Assembly: GCF_014639275.1 (NCBI RefSeq)
Contig: NZ_BMFW01000003.1
Location: 62,001-126,000, forward strand
Source of the DNA: Arthrobacter liuii
GTDB taxonomy: Bacteria > Actinomycetota > Actinomycetes > Actinomycetales > Micrococcaceae
DNA length: 64,000 bases
Reading direction: 5' to 3'
Each line of letters starts with the position of its first letter. Positions within the stretch are counted from its first letter, which is position 1. The notes below the pieces were generated by a model. The model ran no database searches. It had not been told where the DNA came from and worked only from the letters and a program-made list of their open reading frames with translations. The position numbers were made by a program, and so were the translations under genes. Positions 44,069 to 52,358 of this stretch are shown here, in pieces.

Positions 44069-44629
44069 ATGCCGCGCATCCAGTACTTTGTGGCCGCGTC
44101 CCTCGACGGCTTTATCGCCACGCCCACGGACGACCTGGGTTGGCTGTTGCAGTTCGACGGCTTCGAGGGCGGGGCGGACAGTTACAACGACTTCATGGCC
44201 GGTGTGGGCTGCATCGTCATGGGCGGGGAAACCTACGCCTGGCTGATGGAGCACGAACCCGGCGCCTGGCCGTACGCGGGCACGCCCAGCTACGTTTTCA
44301 CCCACCACGAATACCGTGCCCCGGACGGTGCGGACATCACGTTCGTCCGGGGTGACGTCCTGGAGTTCGTCGCTGACTTCCGGCGCTCCGCCGGGGACCG
44401 GAACATCTGGGTGGTGGGCGGCGGCAACCTGGCGGCCCAGTTCGCCGACGCCGGCCTCCTGGACGAGATCATCCTCTCCGTCATTCCCGTGGTGCTGGGC
44501 GGGGGAAAGCCGTTGCTGCCGATGAAGGGCCCGACGCCGCCGCTTCAGTTGGCTGCCTCCCGCACCTTGGGCCGGGGGATCGTCGAGTTGCGCTACCTGT
44601 TGCGTGCGGGGACCGTTCCGCAGCCCTGA
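44069..44629 (+). CDS. Dihydrofolate-reductase-like family protein
   Basis: A 186-residue NADPH-binding protein of the RibD C-terminal/DHFR-like fold: QYFVAASLDGFIATPTDDLG (about 5-24), GCIVMGGETYAWLM and NIWVVGGGNLAAQFADAGLL, then SVIPVVLGGGKPLL. Substrate unknown. A second, separate member of this family lies at 27326. The mRNA seems leaderless. Confidence 0.86.
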   Translation: MPRIQYFVAASLDGFIATPTDDLGWLLQFDGFEGGADSYNDFMAGVGCIVMGGETYAWLMEHEPGAWPYAGTPSYVFTHHEYRAPDGADITFVRGDVLEFVADFRRSAGDRNIWVVGGGNLAAQFADAGLLDEIILSVIPVVLGGGKPLLPMKGPTPPLQLAASRTLGRGIVELRYLLRAGTVPQP

Positions 44630-44640
44630 CGCGGGTTGCC

Positions 44641-45105
44641 TCAGCCGGCGTTGTCCCGGAGCAGGTTGGTGATCCGCGCGGTTGAAAGGCGCCGTCCCTG
44701 CGCGTCAGTCATGACGATCTCGTGGGTGGCCAACGTCCGCCCCAGATGGATCGCGGTGCACGTTCCGGTGACCAGGCCCCTGGCGATGGACCGGTGGTGC
44801 GTGGCGTTGACCTCGATGCCCACCGCGTGGCGTCCCGGACCGGCATGCATTCCGGCGGAGAAGGAGCCCAGGGTTTCCGCCAGCACCACGTGCGCACCGC
44901 CGTGGAGGATTCCTGCCACCTGAGTGTTGCCCTCCACCGGCATGGTGGCAACCGTCCGTTCCGGGCTCATCTCCAGGAAGTGGATCCCCATCTTGACCAC
45001 CAATGCGCCGACGCCGAACCCGCCCAGCCAAGCGTGCATGTGGTCGGGAATTCCGGCGGCTGCGAGCTCTTCGGCGAAAGCGCCCGGCGTGAAATTGTCT
45101 GTCAT
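44641..45105 (-). CDS. PaaI-type hotdog-fold thioesterase
   Basis: A 154-residue thioesterase that cleaves acyl-CoA thioesters, of the PaaI/YdiI group. The hotdog helix carries GILHGGAHVVLAETLGSFSA (about 67-86) with the HGG substrate loop; VGIEVNATHHRSIARGLVTG follows. The ATG at 45105 (MTDNFTPGAF) is used; the frame stays open further upstream only as antisense to polA. It is divergent from polA with 19 nt between starts. Confidence 0.86.
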   Translation of the reverse strand: MTDNFTPGAFAEELAAAGIPDHMHAWLGGFGVGALVVKMGIHFLEMSPERTVATMPVEGNTQVAGILHGGAHVVLAETLGSFSAGMHAGPGRHAVGIEVNATHHRSIARGLVTGTCTAIHLGRTLATHEIVMTDAQGRRLSTARITNLLRDNAG

Positions 45106-45111
45106 GGCAAC

Positions 45112-45117
45112 TAGGCT
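45112..45117 (+). promoter_or_regulatory. Leaderless -10 box of polA
   Basis: TAGGCT ends exactly 7 nt before the GTG start of polA, placing the transcription start on the start codon. Confidence 0.5.
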
Positions 45118-45124
45118 GGCACCT

Positions 45125-47965
45125 GTGAGTGAAACAACCAAACCGGCTCCTTTCCCGTCCCAGGCCATCGAGGAGGGAGCTGCCCTGCAGCCTTCGTCCC
45201 CGGCCCGCAGGCCTGCTGCAAAGGCCGCCACCCCCGCTGCCGGTGGGTCTGTTTCAGCTACTGACGCGCCCGTCATTCCCATCACCGACCAGCCCCGGCT
45301 GCTGGTCCTGGATGGCCACTCCATGGCGTTCCGCGCCTTCTTCGCGCTGCCCGCGGACAAGTTCTCCACCGCCAACGGCCAGCACACCAACGCCATCCAC
45401 GGCTTCACCTCCATGCTGATCAACCTCATCAAGGAGCAGCAGCCAACCCACGTGGCGGTTGCCTTCGACGTCTCGGATGAGTCCACCCACCGGAAAACCG
45501 AGTACAGCGAATACAAGGGCGGCCGGAACGAAACCCCCCGCGAGATGAGCGGCCAGATCGACCTCATCGCGCAGGTCATGCAGGCCTGGGGCATCAAGAC
45601 CATCAAGATGCCCGGCTATGAGGCCGATGACATCCTGGCCACCCTTGCCGCCATGGGCGAAAAGGCCGGATTCGAGGTCCTGCTCGTCTCCGGCGACCGG
45701 GACGCCTTCCAGCTCATCACTGACAACGTCTTCGTGCTGTACCCGCGGAAGGGCGTCAGCGACATCCCGCGGATGGACGCCGCCGCCATCGAAGCAAAGT
45801 ATTTCGTCAGCCCGTCCCGCTACTCAGACCTCGCCGCCCTGGTGGGGGAGACGGCAGACAACCTTCCCGGCGTGCCCGGCGTCGGACCCAAGACGGCAGC
45901 CAAGTGGATCAACCTCTATGGCGGCCTCGAAGGCGTCCTGGAACACCTCGATGCCATCGGCGGCAAAGTGGGGGATGCCCTCCGGGAGAACGTCGACGCC
46001 GTCAAGCGCAACCGACGCCTGAACCAGCTCCACACCGATCTTGACCTCCCGGTCACGCTCGAAGACCTCTACCAGCCGCGCCCGGACCAGGCGGCGATGG
46101 AAGACCTCTTCGACCAGCTGGAGTTCAAGGCCATCCGTGGCCGGTTGTTCGCCCTCTACGGTGACGCCGACACCCCGGCCGCTGAGCGCGAAAGCATCGA
46201 AACCCCGGCGTACACAACCCCGGCCGGCGCAGCTGAACTGGCCGGCTTCCTGGCCGCAGGCGACGGCCAGCGCTCCGCCCTCGCCGTCGACCTCGTCCCG
46301 GGACGGATCGGCGAGGACGCCGCCGCACTGGCCATCGTCCGCGGCGACACCGCAGCCTACGTCGACCTCGCCGGCCAGGACGCCGAGGCTGAGAACGTCC
46401 TGGCCGCGTGGCTGCGCGATCCCGAGGCGCCCAAGGTGATGCACGGCTTCAAGGCTGCGCTCAAGGCACTGACGGCCCGTGGCCTGGAGTTGGAGGGCGT
46501 GGTCGATGACACCTCCATCTCCGGCTACCTCATCCAGCCGGACCGGCGCACCTACGAACTCGCCGAACTTGCCCAGCACCACCTCAACGTGGGGCTTCCC
46601 GCCGCCACCGCCAAGGCCGGTCAGCTGGAACTGTCGTTCGACGGCGACGACACCGCGGCCGCGGACGCCCTGGTGCAGGCCGGTGCCGTGGTGCTGGCCC
46701 TGAGCCGCTACTTCGAGGACGAACTGAAGGAACGCAAGGCAGGGGAACTCCTGTCAACCCTTGAGCTGCCGGTCAGCCGTGTCCTGGCGGACATGGAGCT
46801 CGCAGGCATCGCGATCGACATGGACAAGATGGACGAGCAGCTCGCCGACCTGGCCCGTGTCATCGACCAGGCGCAGGAACAGGCCTTCGCGGCCATCGGC
46901 CACGAAGTCAACCTGGGCTCGCCCAAGCAGCTCCAGACCGTCCTGTTCGACGAACTTCAGCTCCCCAAAACCAAGAAAATCAAGTCCGGCTACACCACCG
47001 ATGCCGCGTCCCTGAAGAACCTGCTGGAGAAGACCGGGCACGAGTTCCTGGTGCAGCTCATGGCGCACCGCGAAGCCGCCAAGCTGCGGCAGATGATCGA
47101 ATCCTTGAAGAAGTCCGTGGCGGAAGACGGGCGGATCCACACCACGTACGCCCAGAACGTGGCCGCCACCGGCCGGATCTCGTCCAACAACCCCAACCTG
47201 CAGAACATCCCCATCCGCAGCGAGGAGGGCCGGCGCGTGCGCGGCATCTTCGTGGTCAGTGCAGGTTACGAGTGCCTGCTGTCAGCTGACTACTCGCAGA
47301 TCGAGATGCGCATCATGGCGCACCTCTCCGGGGACGCGGGCCTGATCCAGGCCTACAAGGACGGCGAGGACCTGCACCGGTTCGTCGGCTCCAATATTTT
47401 CCATGTCCCCACAGACCAGGTCACCAGCGCCATGCGCTCCAAGGTGAAGGCCATGTCCTACGGCCTGGCCTACGGACTGACGTCATTCGGCCTGTCCAAA
47501 CAACTGGAGATCTCCGTCGATGAGGCCCGCACCCTCATGAAGGACTACTTCGACCGCTTCGGCGCCGTCCGCGACTACCTCCGTGGCGTGGTGGACCAGG
47601 CCAGGGTGGACGGCTACACCGCCACCATCGAGGGCCGCCGCCGCTACCTCCCGGACCTCACCAGCACGGACCGGCAGCTGCGCGAGAACGCCGAGCGCAT
47701 CGCGCTTAACAGCCCCATCCAGGGCTCCGCCGCGGACATCATCAAACGCGCCATGCTGGGCGTCCACGCCGAACTGAAGGCGCAGGGCCTGAAATCCCGG
47801 ATGCTGCTCCAGGTCCATGACGAACTGGTCCTCGAGGTCGCCGCGGGTGAACGGGCCGCCGTCGAGGCCCTGGTGACTGAGCAGATGGCCGCCGCCGCCG
47901 ACCTCAGCGTCCCCCTGGAAGTGCAGATCGGCGTCGGACCCAGCTGGTACGACGCCGGCCACTAG
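45125..47965 (+). CDS. polA: DNA polymerase I
   Basis: A 946-residue polymerase for Okazaki-fragment maturation and repair. A 55-residue Ala/Pro-rich extension precedes the 5'-nuclease domain (LLVLDGHSMAFRAF; YEADDILATL; VSGDRDAFQL). The middle 3'-5' exonuclease domain is degenerate: where E. coli has the DTE metal site, this protein reads LAVDLVPG, so proofreading should be lost, as is common in actinobacteria. The polymerase domain is complete: SSNNPNLQNIPIR, LLSADYSQIEMRIM (catalytic Asp), KVKAMSYGLAYGL (O-helix) and LQVHDELVLEV. The GTG start with TAGGCT 7 nt before it indicates a leaderless mRNA. Confidence 0.96.
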   Translation: MSETTKPAPFPSQAIEEGAALQPSSPARRPAAKAATPAAGGSVSATDAPVIPITDQPRLLVLDGHSMAFRAFFALPADKFSTANGQHTNAIHGFTSMLINLIKEQQPTHVAVAFDVSDESTHRKTEYSEYKGGRNETPREMSGQIDLIAQVMQAWGIKTIKMPGYEADDILATLAAMGEKAGFEVLLVSGDRDAFQLITDNVFVLYPRKGVSDIPRMDAAAIEAKYFVSPSRYSDLAALVGETADNLPGVPGVGPKTAAKWINLYGGLEGVLEHLDAIGGKVGDALRENVDAVKRNRRLNQLHTDLDLPVTLEDLYQPRPDQAAMEDLFDQLEFKAIRGRLFALYGDADTPAAERESIETPAYTTPAGAAELAGFLAAGDGQRSALAVDLVPGRIGEDAAALAIVRGDTAAYVDLAGQDAEAENVLAAWLRDPEAPKVMHGFKAALKALTARGLELEGVVDDTSISGYLIQPDRRTYELAELAQHHLNVGLPAATAKAGQLELSFDGDDTAAADALVQAGAVVLALSRYFEDELKERKAGELLSTLELPVSRVLADMELAGIAIDMDKMDEQLADLARVIDQAQEQAFAAIGHEVNLGSPKQLQTVLFDELQLPKTKKIKSGYTTDAASLKNLLEKTGHEFLVQLMAHREAAKLRQMIESLKKSVAEDGRIHTTYAQNVAATGRISSNNPNLQNIPIRSEEGRRVRGIFVVSAGYECLLSADYSQIEMRIMAHLSGDAGLIQAYKDGEDLHRFVGSNIFHVPTDQVTSAMRSKVKAMSYGLAYGLTSFGLSKQLEISVDEARTLMKDYFDRFGAVRDYLRGVVDQARVDGYTATIEGRRRYLPDLTSTDRQLRENAERIALNSPIQGSAADIIKRAMLGVHAELKAQGLKSRMLLQVHDELVLEVAAGERAAVEALVTEQMAAAADLSVPLEVQIGVGPSWYDAGH

Positions 47966-48020
47966 GAACGGGGCGCCTCCGCCACGTTGTTCATGCTGGT
48001 CAGCGGCCGGATTCATTGAC

Positions 48021-48026
48021 TAGGCT
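48021..48026 (+). promoter_or_regulatory. Leaderless -10 box of the Eis-like gene
   Basis: TAGGCT ends 7 nt before the ATG at 48034. Confidence 0.45.
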
Positions 48027-48033
48027 CGGGTAA

Positions 48034-49332
48034 ATGGGTGATCTGAGCGGAAACTATGACATCCGGCGCTTTCCTGCCGTGTCCATGGGCAGTGCCGGCT
48101 ACGCTGAAGCGGAGACGTGGGCCCGGGCGGTTGCCTTCGGCTTCCATGACTCCGTCCGTACCCCGGAGCATGTGGCGCGTTCCATGGCCACCTACGAAGC
48201 GGATGGCAGGATTTTCACGGGTGCCTACCAGTCGGGCACCGTTGCGGATTCCTCGCTCCCGGCCGAGGTACCCGTGGCCACCTTCGGGACGTTCCGGAAA
48301 ACCCTCAACGTCGGCTTTGGTCGGATGCTTGAAACCCAGATGGTCACCGCTGTCACGGTCCGGACCTCGCACCGGCGGCGCGGCCTGCTGCGCCGGATGA
48401 TGACCGAGGACCTGCAGGCGGCCAGGGATGACGGCATCGCGGTGGCCGCCCTCACCGCCTCCGAGGGCAGCATCTACGGACGCTTCGGCTACGGCGTCGC
48501 CAGCCTGGAGCGTTCCGTCAAGGTGGACACCACCTCCCGGTTCACCATGCGCCACCAGGCCACGGGGAGCGTGGAGGTGGCGGACCCCAAAGTCCTGCTC
48601 GAGGTAGCCCCCAAGGTGTTCGACCGGGTGCACCGCCACACCCCCGGCTCCCTGGGCCGCCAGCAATGGTACTGGCAGCTTGCCTCGGGATCGCTGAACC
48701 GGGAGGGCAAGGAGGACCCTGCCATCAAAGTGGCGCTGCACTACGGGCCGGATGGCGGGATCGACGGTTACGTCTCGTACAAGTTCCTCGGCTGGGAGCC
48801 CGCCCCGGTCACCGTGGAAGTGGTGGACCTCGTGGCCGCCACTGACCACGCCTACCTGGAACTTTGGCAGTACCTGGCGGCCATCGACCTCGTGGAACGC
48901 GTGTCCTGGAACGAGGCGCCGGTGGACGATCCCCTCGCCTGGGCGCTGGCGGACCCGCGCTGCATTGATGCCTCCGACAGCCGGGACATGCTCTGGCTCC
49001 GGATCCTCGATGTGCCGCAGGCCTTGGCGGCCCGGCACTACCCTTCCGAGGGAACGCTGATCCTCGAAGTGGGGGACCCGCTGGGCCTCACCGCAGGAAC
49101 TTTCGCACTGGAGGTCCAGGGCGGCCAAGCCGCCGTCGAACGCGTTCACGCCGGGGCCGAGCCGGACCTGGCCCTGGATGTCTCGGCGCTGTCCTCGATC
49201 TACCTCGGCGGGGTCTGCCCGGTAACGCTGGCGGCCGCCGGGAGGATCGCCGAACGCACCAAGGGGGCCGCGCTCAAGGCGCGCCAGATGTTTGCGGTGG
49301 AACGGGCGACACACTGCCTGACCCACTTCTAG
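48034..49332 (+). CDS. Eis-like GNAT N-acetyltransferase
   Basis: A 432-residue three-part acetyltransferase of the Eis family. The first GNAT domain has the acetyl-CoA loop VRTSHRRRGLLRRMM (about 109-123) and ASEGSIYGRFGYG (about 145-157) with the usual Tyr; a second GNAT-like domain and a C-terminal sterol-carrier-like domain follow. The chain ends in Phe (CLTHF), matching the C-terminal carboxylate that acts as the base in Eis. Members acetylate amines, including aminoglycosides, but the natural substrate here is unknown. Confidence 0.88.
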   Translation: MGDLSGNYDIRRFPAVSMGSAGYAEAETWARAVAFGFHDSVRTPEHVARSMATYEADGRIFTGAYQSGTVADSSLPAEVPVATFGTFRKTLNVGFGRMLETQMVTAVTVRTSHRRRGLLRRMMTEDLQAARDDGIAVAALTASEGSIYGRFGYGVASLERSVKVDTTSRFTMRHQATGSVEVADPKVLLEVAPKVFDRVHRHTPGSLGRQQWYWQLASGSLNREGKEDPAIKVALHYGPDGGIDGYVSYKFLGWEPAPVTVEVVDLVAATDHAYLELWQYLAAIDLVERVSWNEAPVDDPLAWALADPRCIDASDSRDMLWLRILDVPQALAARHYPSEGTLILEVGDPLGLTAGTFALEVQGGQAAVERVHAGAEPDLALDVSALSSIYLGGVCPVTLAAAGRIAERTKGAALKARQMFAVERATHCLTHF

Positions 49333-49345
49333 CGCCGGCACCGCT

Positions 49346-49375
49346 TTGACCCAAATTGTGGGCAGCGACTAGAAT
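49346..49375 (+). promoter_or_regulatory. Promoter of rpsA
   Basis: TTGACC (49346-49351) and TAGAAT (49370-49375) are 18 nt apart. The transcript would start around 49382, giving a long leader of about 175 nt that contains a 46-codon frame (49384-49524) starting with GTG at the predicted 5' end. Confidence 0.6.
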
Positions 49376-49557
49376 AAACGGGCGTGTACCACGTGCACGC
49401 ACTTGCTGTCCCTCCAGGGGCCGCATTGAAAAGCAATCCACAAATCAGGATGACCCGGAGAATCCGTTGGATTCACCGCGAATCGCGCCTGCGTTCCATA
49501 ACGCGGGCGCGCCGGTTTGCCTGACCGACTAACTATCCACAACGGAGCCCCTACTAC

Positions 49558-51033
49558 ATGACCATCACCTCCACCGAGAAGCCCGGTACCCCCGTAGTCG
49601 CGATTAACGACATCGGTACCGCTGAGGACTTCCTCGCAGCAGTCGACGCGACCATCAAGTACTTCAACGACGGAGACCTCGTCGAAGGTACCGTCGTCAA
49701 GGTCGACCGCGATGAAGTCCTGCTCGACATCGGTTACAAGACCGAAGGTGTCATCCCCTCCCGCGAGCTTTCCATCAAGCACGACGTTGATCCCGGGGAC
49801 GTTGTCTCCGTTGGCGATCAGGTCGAAGCCCTGGTGCTCACCAAGGAAGACAAAGAAGGCCGCCTGATCCTCTCCAAGAAGCGTGCTCAGTACGAGCGTG
49901 CCTGGGGCGACATCGAGAAGGTCAAGGAAGAAGACGGTGTCGTCACCGGTACCGTCATCGAGGTTGTCAAGGGTGGTCTTATCCTCGACATCGGTCTGCG
50001 CGGCTTCCTGCCCGCATCCCTCGTCGAGATGCGCCGTGTGCGCGACCTTGCTCCGTACATCGGCCAGCAGATCGAAGCCAAGATCATCGAGCTGGACAAG
50101 AACCGCAACAACGTTGTGCTGTCCCGCCGTGCATGGCTCGAGCAGACCCAGTCCGAGGTCCGCTCCACGTTCCTCAACAAGCTGGAAAAGGGCCAGGTCC
50201 GTCCCGGCGTCGTTTCCTCCATCGTCAACTTCGGTGCCTTCGTGGACCTGGGCGGCGTGGACGGCCTGGTACACGTTTCCGAGCTGTCCTGGAAGCACAT
50301 CGACCACCCGTCCGAGGTTGTCGAAGTTGGCCAGGAAGTCACCGTCGAGGTTCTCGAGGTGGACCTGGACCGCGAGCGCGTCTCCCTGTCGCTCAAGGCT
50401 ACGCAGGAAGATCCGTGGCAGACCTTCGCCCGCACCCACGCCCTCGGCCAGGTTGTTCCGGGTAAGGTCACCAAGCTGGTTCCGTTCGGTGCGTTCGTCC
50501 GCGTCGAAGACGGCATCGAAGGCCTGGTCCACATCTCCGAGCTCGCTGTGCGCCACGTTGAACTGGCCGAGCAGGTTGTCTCCGTTGGTGACGAGCTGTT
50601 CGTCAAGGTCATCGACATCGACCTCGAGCGCCGCCGCATCTCGCTGTCCCTCAAGCAGGCCAACGAAGGCGTCGACGCCGACAGCACCGAATTCGATCCG
50701 GCTCTCTACGGCATGGCCGCTGAGTACGACGAAGAGGGCAACTACAAGTACCCCGAGGGCTTCGACCCCGAGTCCAACGAATGGCTCGAGGGCTACGAGA
50801 ACCAGCGCGCAGCCTGGGAGCAGCAGTATGCTGACGCCCAGACCCGTTGGGAAGCACACAAGAAGCAGGTTGCCCAGCACGCTGCCGACGACGCGGCAGC
50901 TGCAACGTCCGGTGACAGCGACTCCGGCGCCACCAGCTACTCCTCCGAGCCTGCTGCCACCGACACCGGTGCCGGCACCCTGGCTTCGGATGAGGCCCTT
51001 GCTGCTCTCCGCGAGAAGCTGACCGGCAACTAA
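49558..51033 (+). CDS. rpsA: 30S ribosomal protein S1
   Basis: A 491-residue S1 with four RNA-binding S1 domains (about residues 38-108, 124-193, 208-280 and 296-367), for example GDLVEGTVVKVDRDEVLLDI and GQVRPGVVSSIVNFGAFVDL. The C-terminus after residue 375 is acidic and low-complexity (Asp/Ala/Ser/Thr), as usual in actinobacteria. Codon use is more restricted than in its neighbours (mostly GTC/GTT, CTG, CGC), fitting very high expression. A GGAG about 12 nt before the ATG is the only ribosome-binding site. Confidence 0.97.
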   Translation: MTITSTEKPGTPVVAINDIGTAEDFLAAVDATIKYFNDGDLVEGTVVKVDRDEVLLDIGYKTEGVIPSRELSIKHDVDPGDVVSVGDQVEALVLTKEDKEGRLILSKKRAQYERAWGDIEKVKEEDGVVTGTVIEVVKGGLILDIGLRGFLPASLVEMRRVRDLAPYIGQQIEAKIIELDKNRNNVVLSRRAWLEQTQSEVRSTFLNKLEKGQVRPGVVSSIVNFGAFVDLGGVDGLVHVSELSWKHIDHPSEVVEVGQEVTVEVLEVDLDRERVSLSLKATQEDPWQTFARTHALGQVVPGKVTKLVPFGAFVRVEDGIEGLVHISELAVRHVELAEQVVSVGDELFVKVIDIDLERRRISLSLKQANEGVDADSTEFDPALYGMAAEYDEEGNYKYPEGFDPESNEWLEGYENQRAAWEQQYADAQTRWEAHKKQVAQHAADDAAAATSGDSDSGATSYSSEPAATDTGAGTLASDEALAALREKLTGN

Positions 51034-51061
51034 TTGCCACTGGCCCGGACTTCCGGGCTTG

Positions 51062-51103
51062 AGCAACAGGCCCCCTGCCCGCAAAGGCAGGGGGTCTGTT
51101 GCT
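51062..51103. terminator. Long-stem terminator after rpsA
   Basis: AGCAACAG-G-CCCCCTGCC pairs with GGCAGGGGG-T-CTGTTGCT: 8 plus 9 bp with a G-T wobble between, loop CGCAAA. It sits between convergent rpsA and the GNAT gene and can work in both directions. Confidence 0.85.
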
Positions 51104-51117
51104 TTAAGGCGTTTGCT

Positions 51118-51627
51118 TTAAAGGTCGACGACGGCGCGTACCGTTCCGTCGTCGTCGGGCTTCAGCGCGGCCCCTGCTCCGGCAAGGAGGCGTTGCGCAC
51201 CAAGGTTGCCAGCCAGCGTGCGGGCGACAACCTGCTCCAGTCCCGCCCGGCGTGCCTCCGCCAGGACAAGGCCAAGCGCCGCGGTGCCGATGCCGCGGGA
51301 CCGGAAGCTCCGGCCGAGCCAAACGCCGGTCTCGGCTGTCTTCCGGCCGCCGCCATCAACGCGCTTGAGCCGGATAGACCCTGCGATGTTCCCGCCCGCC
51401 ATGATGGCCCAGGATTTCTCCCCGGCTTCCCCGTCCAGGCCGTTCGCGGCGGCGCGGTGGTAGCTGAAGAACCAGGCCGTACGTTCCAGGTTCCAGCCCG
51501 GCCCGCCCAGAGGTGGGGCCACCTCGTCCGGGGAGGCTTCCCGTTTGGCCAGCTGCAGGAGCTGTTCCATCACCTTTTCATCCACGTCCGCCAGGTACAC
51601 GAAGGGGACGTCAGGGGAGCGGGACAT
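51118..51627 (-). CDS. GNAT-family acetyltransferase
   Basis: A 169-residue GNAT enzyme. The acetyl-CoA-binding motif A is GVWLGRSFRSRGIGTAALGL (about 100-119), with R-x-x-G-I-G; NLGAQRLLAGAG follows near residue 145. Substrate unknown. The ATG at 51627 lies inside the end of the YigZ gene (17-nt overlap), so the two are translationally coupled. Confidence 0.85.
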   Translation of the reverse strand: MSRSPDVPFVYLADVDEKVMEQLLQLAKREASPDEVAPPLGGPGWNLERTAWFFSYHRAAANGLDGEAGEKSWAIMAGGNIAGSIRLKRVDGGGRKTAETGVWLGRSFRSRGIGTAALGLVLAEARRAGLEQVVARTLAGNLGAQRLLAGAGAALKPDDDGTVRAVVDL

Positions 51628-52300
51628 CGACCCACTCCGTTCCCTCGGGAGCCAGGTCGGCGCCGCCCGCCGTCAACAGCCGCACGTGTTCCGACGCCGC
51701 CGCAAGGACCCCGGCCTGGTCCGCTACGGCCACGCGGAGGACGGTGTCCTGGGCGCCGTAGCTTGTTCCGGCCATCACGAACCCCGCAGCCCGCAGGTCG
51801 TTCTCCAGCCGGCCGGCAGCGGCGTGCGGCACAGCGGCGGAGCAGATCCGAAGCCGGCTGCGGCGCACCATGGACGCCAATTCCAGTGCCCCCGAAACCG
51901 ATTCGGAGTAGGCGCGCACCAGCCCACCTGCGCCCAGCAGCACCCCGCCGAAGTAGCGCACCACAACGGCACAGACGTCGCTGAGGTCGGCCACCCCTGG
52001 CGCGGTTTCCCTTCGGACCAGGGCTTCGAGCATCGGAATGCCGGCAGTTCCGGCGGGTTCGCCGTCGTCGCTGGACCGCTGGATGGTCCGGTCCGGGCCG
52101 ATGATGAAGGCCGAGCAGTGGTGCCGGGCGTCATGGAACCCGCGGCGGAGGTCTGCAACGAGGTCCCGTGCCTCGTCCTCGGTGCCGGCCCTCCGTAGGA
52201 CGGTGATGAACCGGGACCGCTTGATCTCGATCTCGTGGCGGAAATCCGGCCCGGCCGCCAGCGTGGTGTAGGCGCTGGTCCGGCTCTCTTGCTCCTGCAT
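51611..52300 (-). CDS. YigZ/IMPACT-family protein
   Basis: A 229-residue protein of the YigZ/IMPACT family, whose members are linked to translation control but have no defined reaction in bacteria. The family signature SSDDGEPAGTAGIPMLEAL (about 81-99) and VVRYFGGVLLGAGGLVRAY (about 113-131) are intact. The ATG at 52300 (MQEQESRTSAYTTL) is preferred to a start 30 nt further up, since a minus-strand TAGACT ends 7 nt before it. Confidence 0.88.
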   Translation of the reverse strand: MQEQESRTSAYTTLAAGPDFRHEIEIKRSRFITVLRRAGTEDEARDLVADLRRGFHDARHHCSAFIIGPDRTIQRSSDDGEPAGTAGIPMLEALVRRETAPGVADLSDVCAVVVRYFGGVLLGAGGLVRAYSESVSGALELASMVRRSRLRICSAAVPHAAAGRLENDLRAAGFVMAGTSYGAQDTVLRVAVADQAGVLAAASEHVRLLTAGGADLAPEGTEWVDVPLP

Positions 52301-52307
52301 CCGGCCC

Positions 52308-52313
52308 AGTCTA
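52308..52313 (-). promoter_or_regulatory. Leaderless -10 box of the YigZ gene
   Basis: TAGACT on the minus strand ends 7 nt before the ATG at 52300. Confidence 0.45.
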
Positions 52314-52346
52314 ATGCCGCTCCGAACCATGGCCCCGCCGGTTCAG

Positions 52347-52352
52347 TAGTGT
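52347..52352 (+). promoter_or_regulatory. Leaderless -10 box of coaE
   Basis: TAGTGT ends 6 nt before the GTG at 52359; GGGAGG in between could also serve as a ribosome-binding site. Confidence 0.35.
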
Positions 52353-52358
52353 GGGAGG

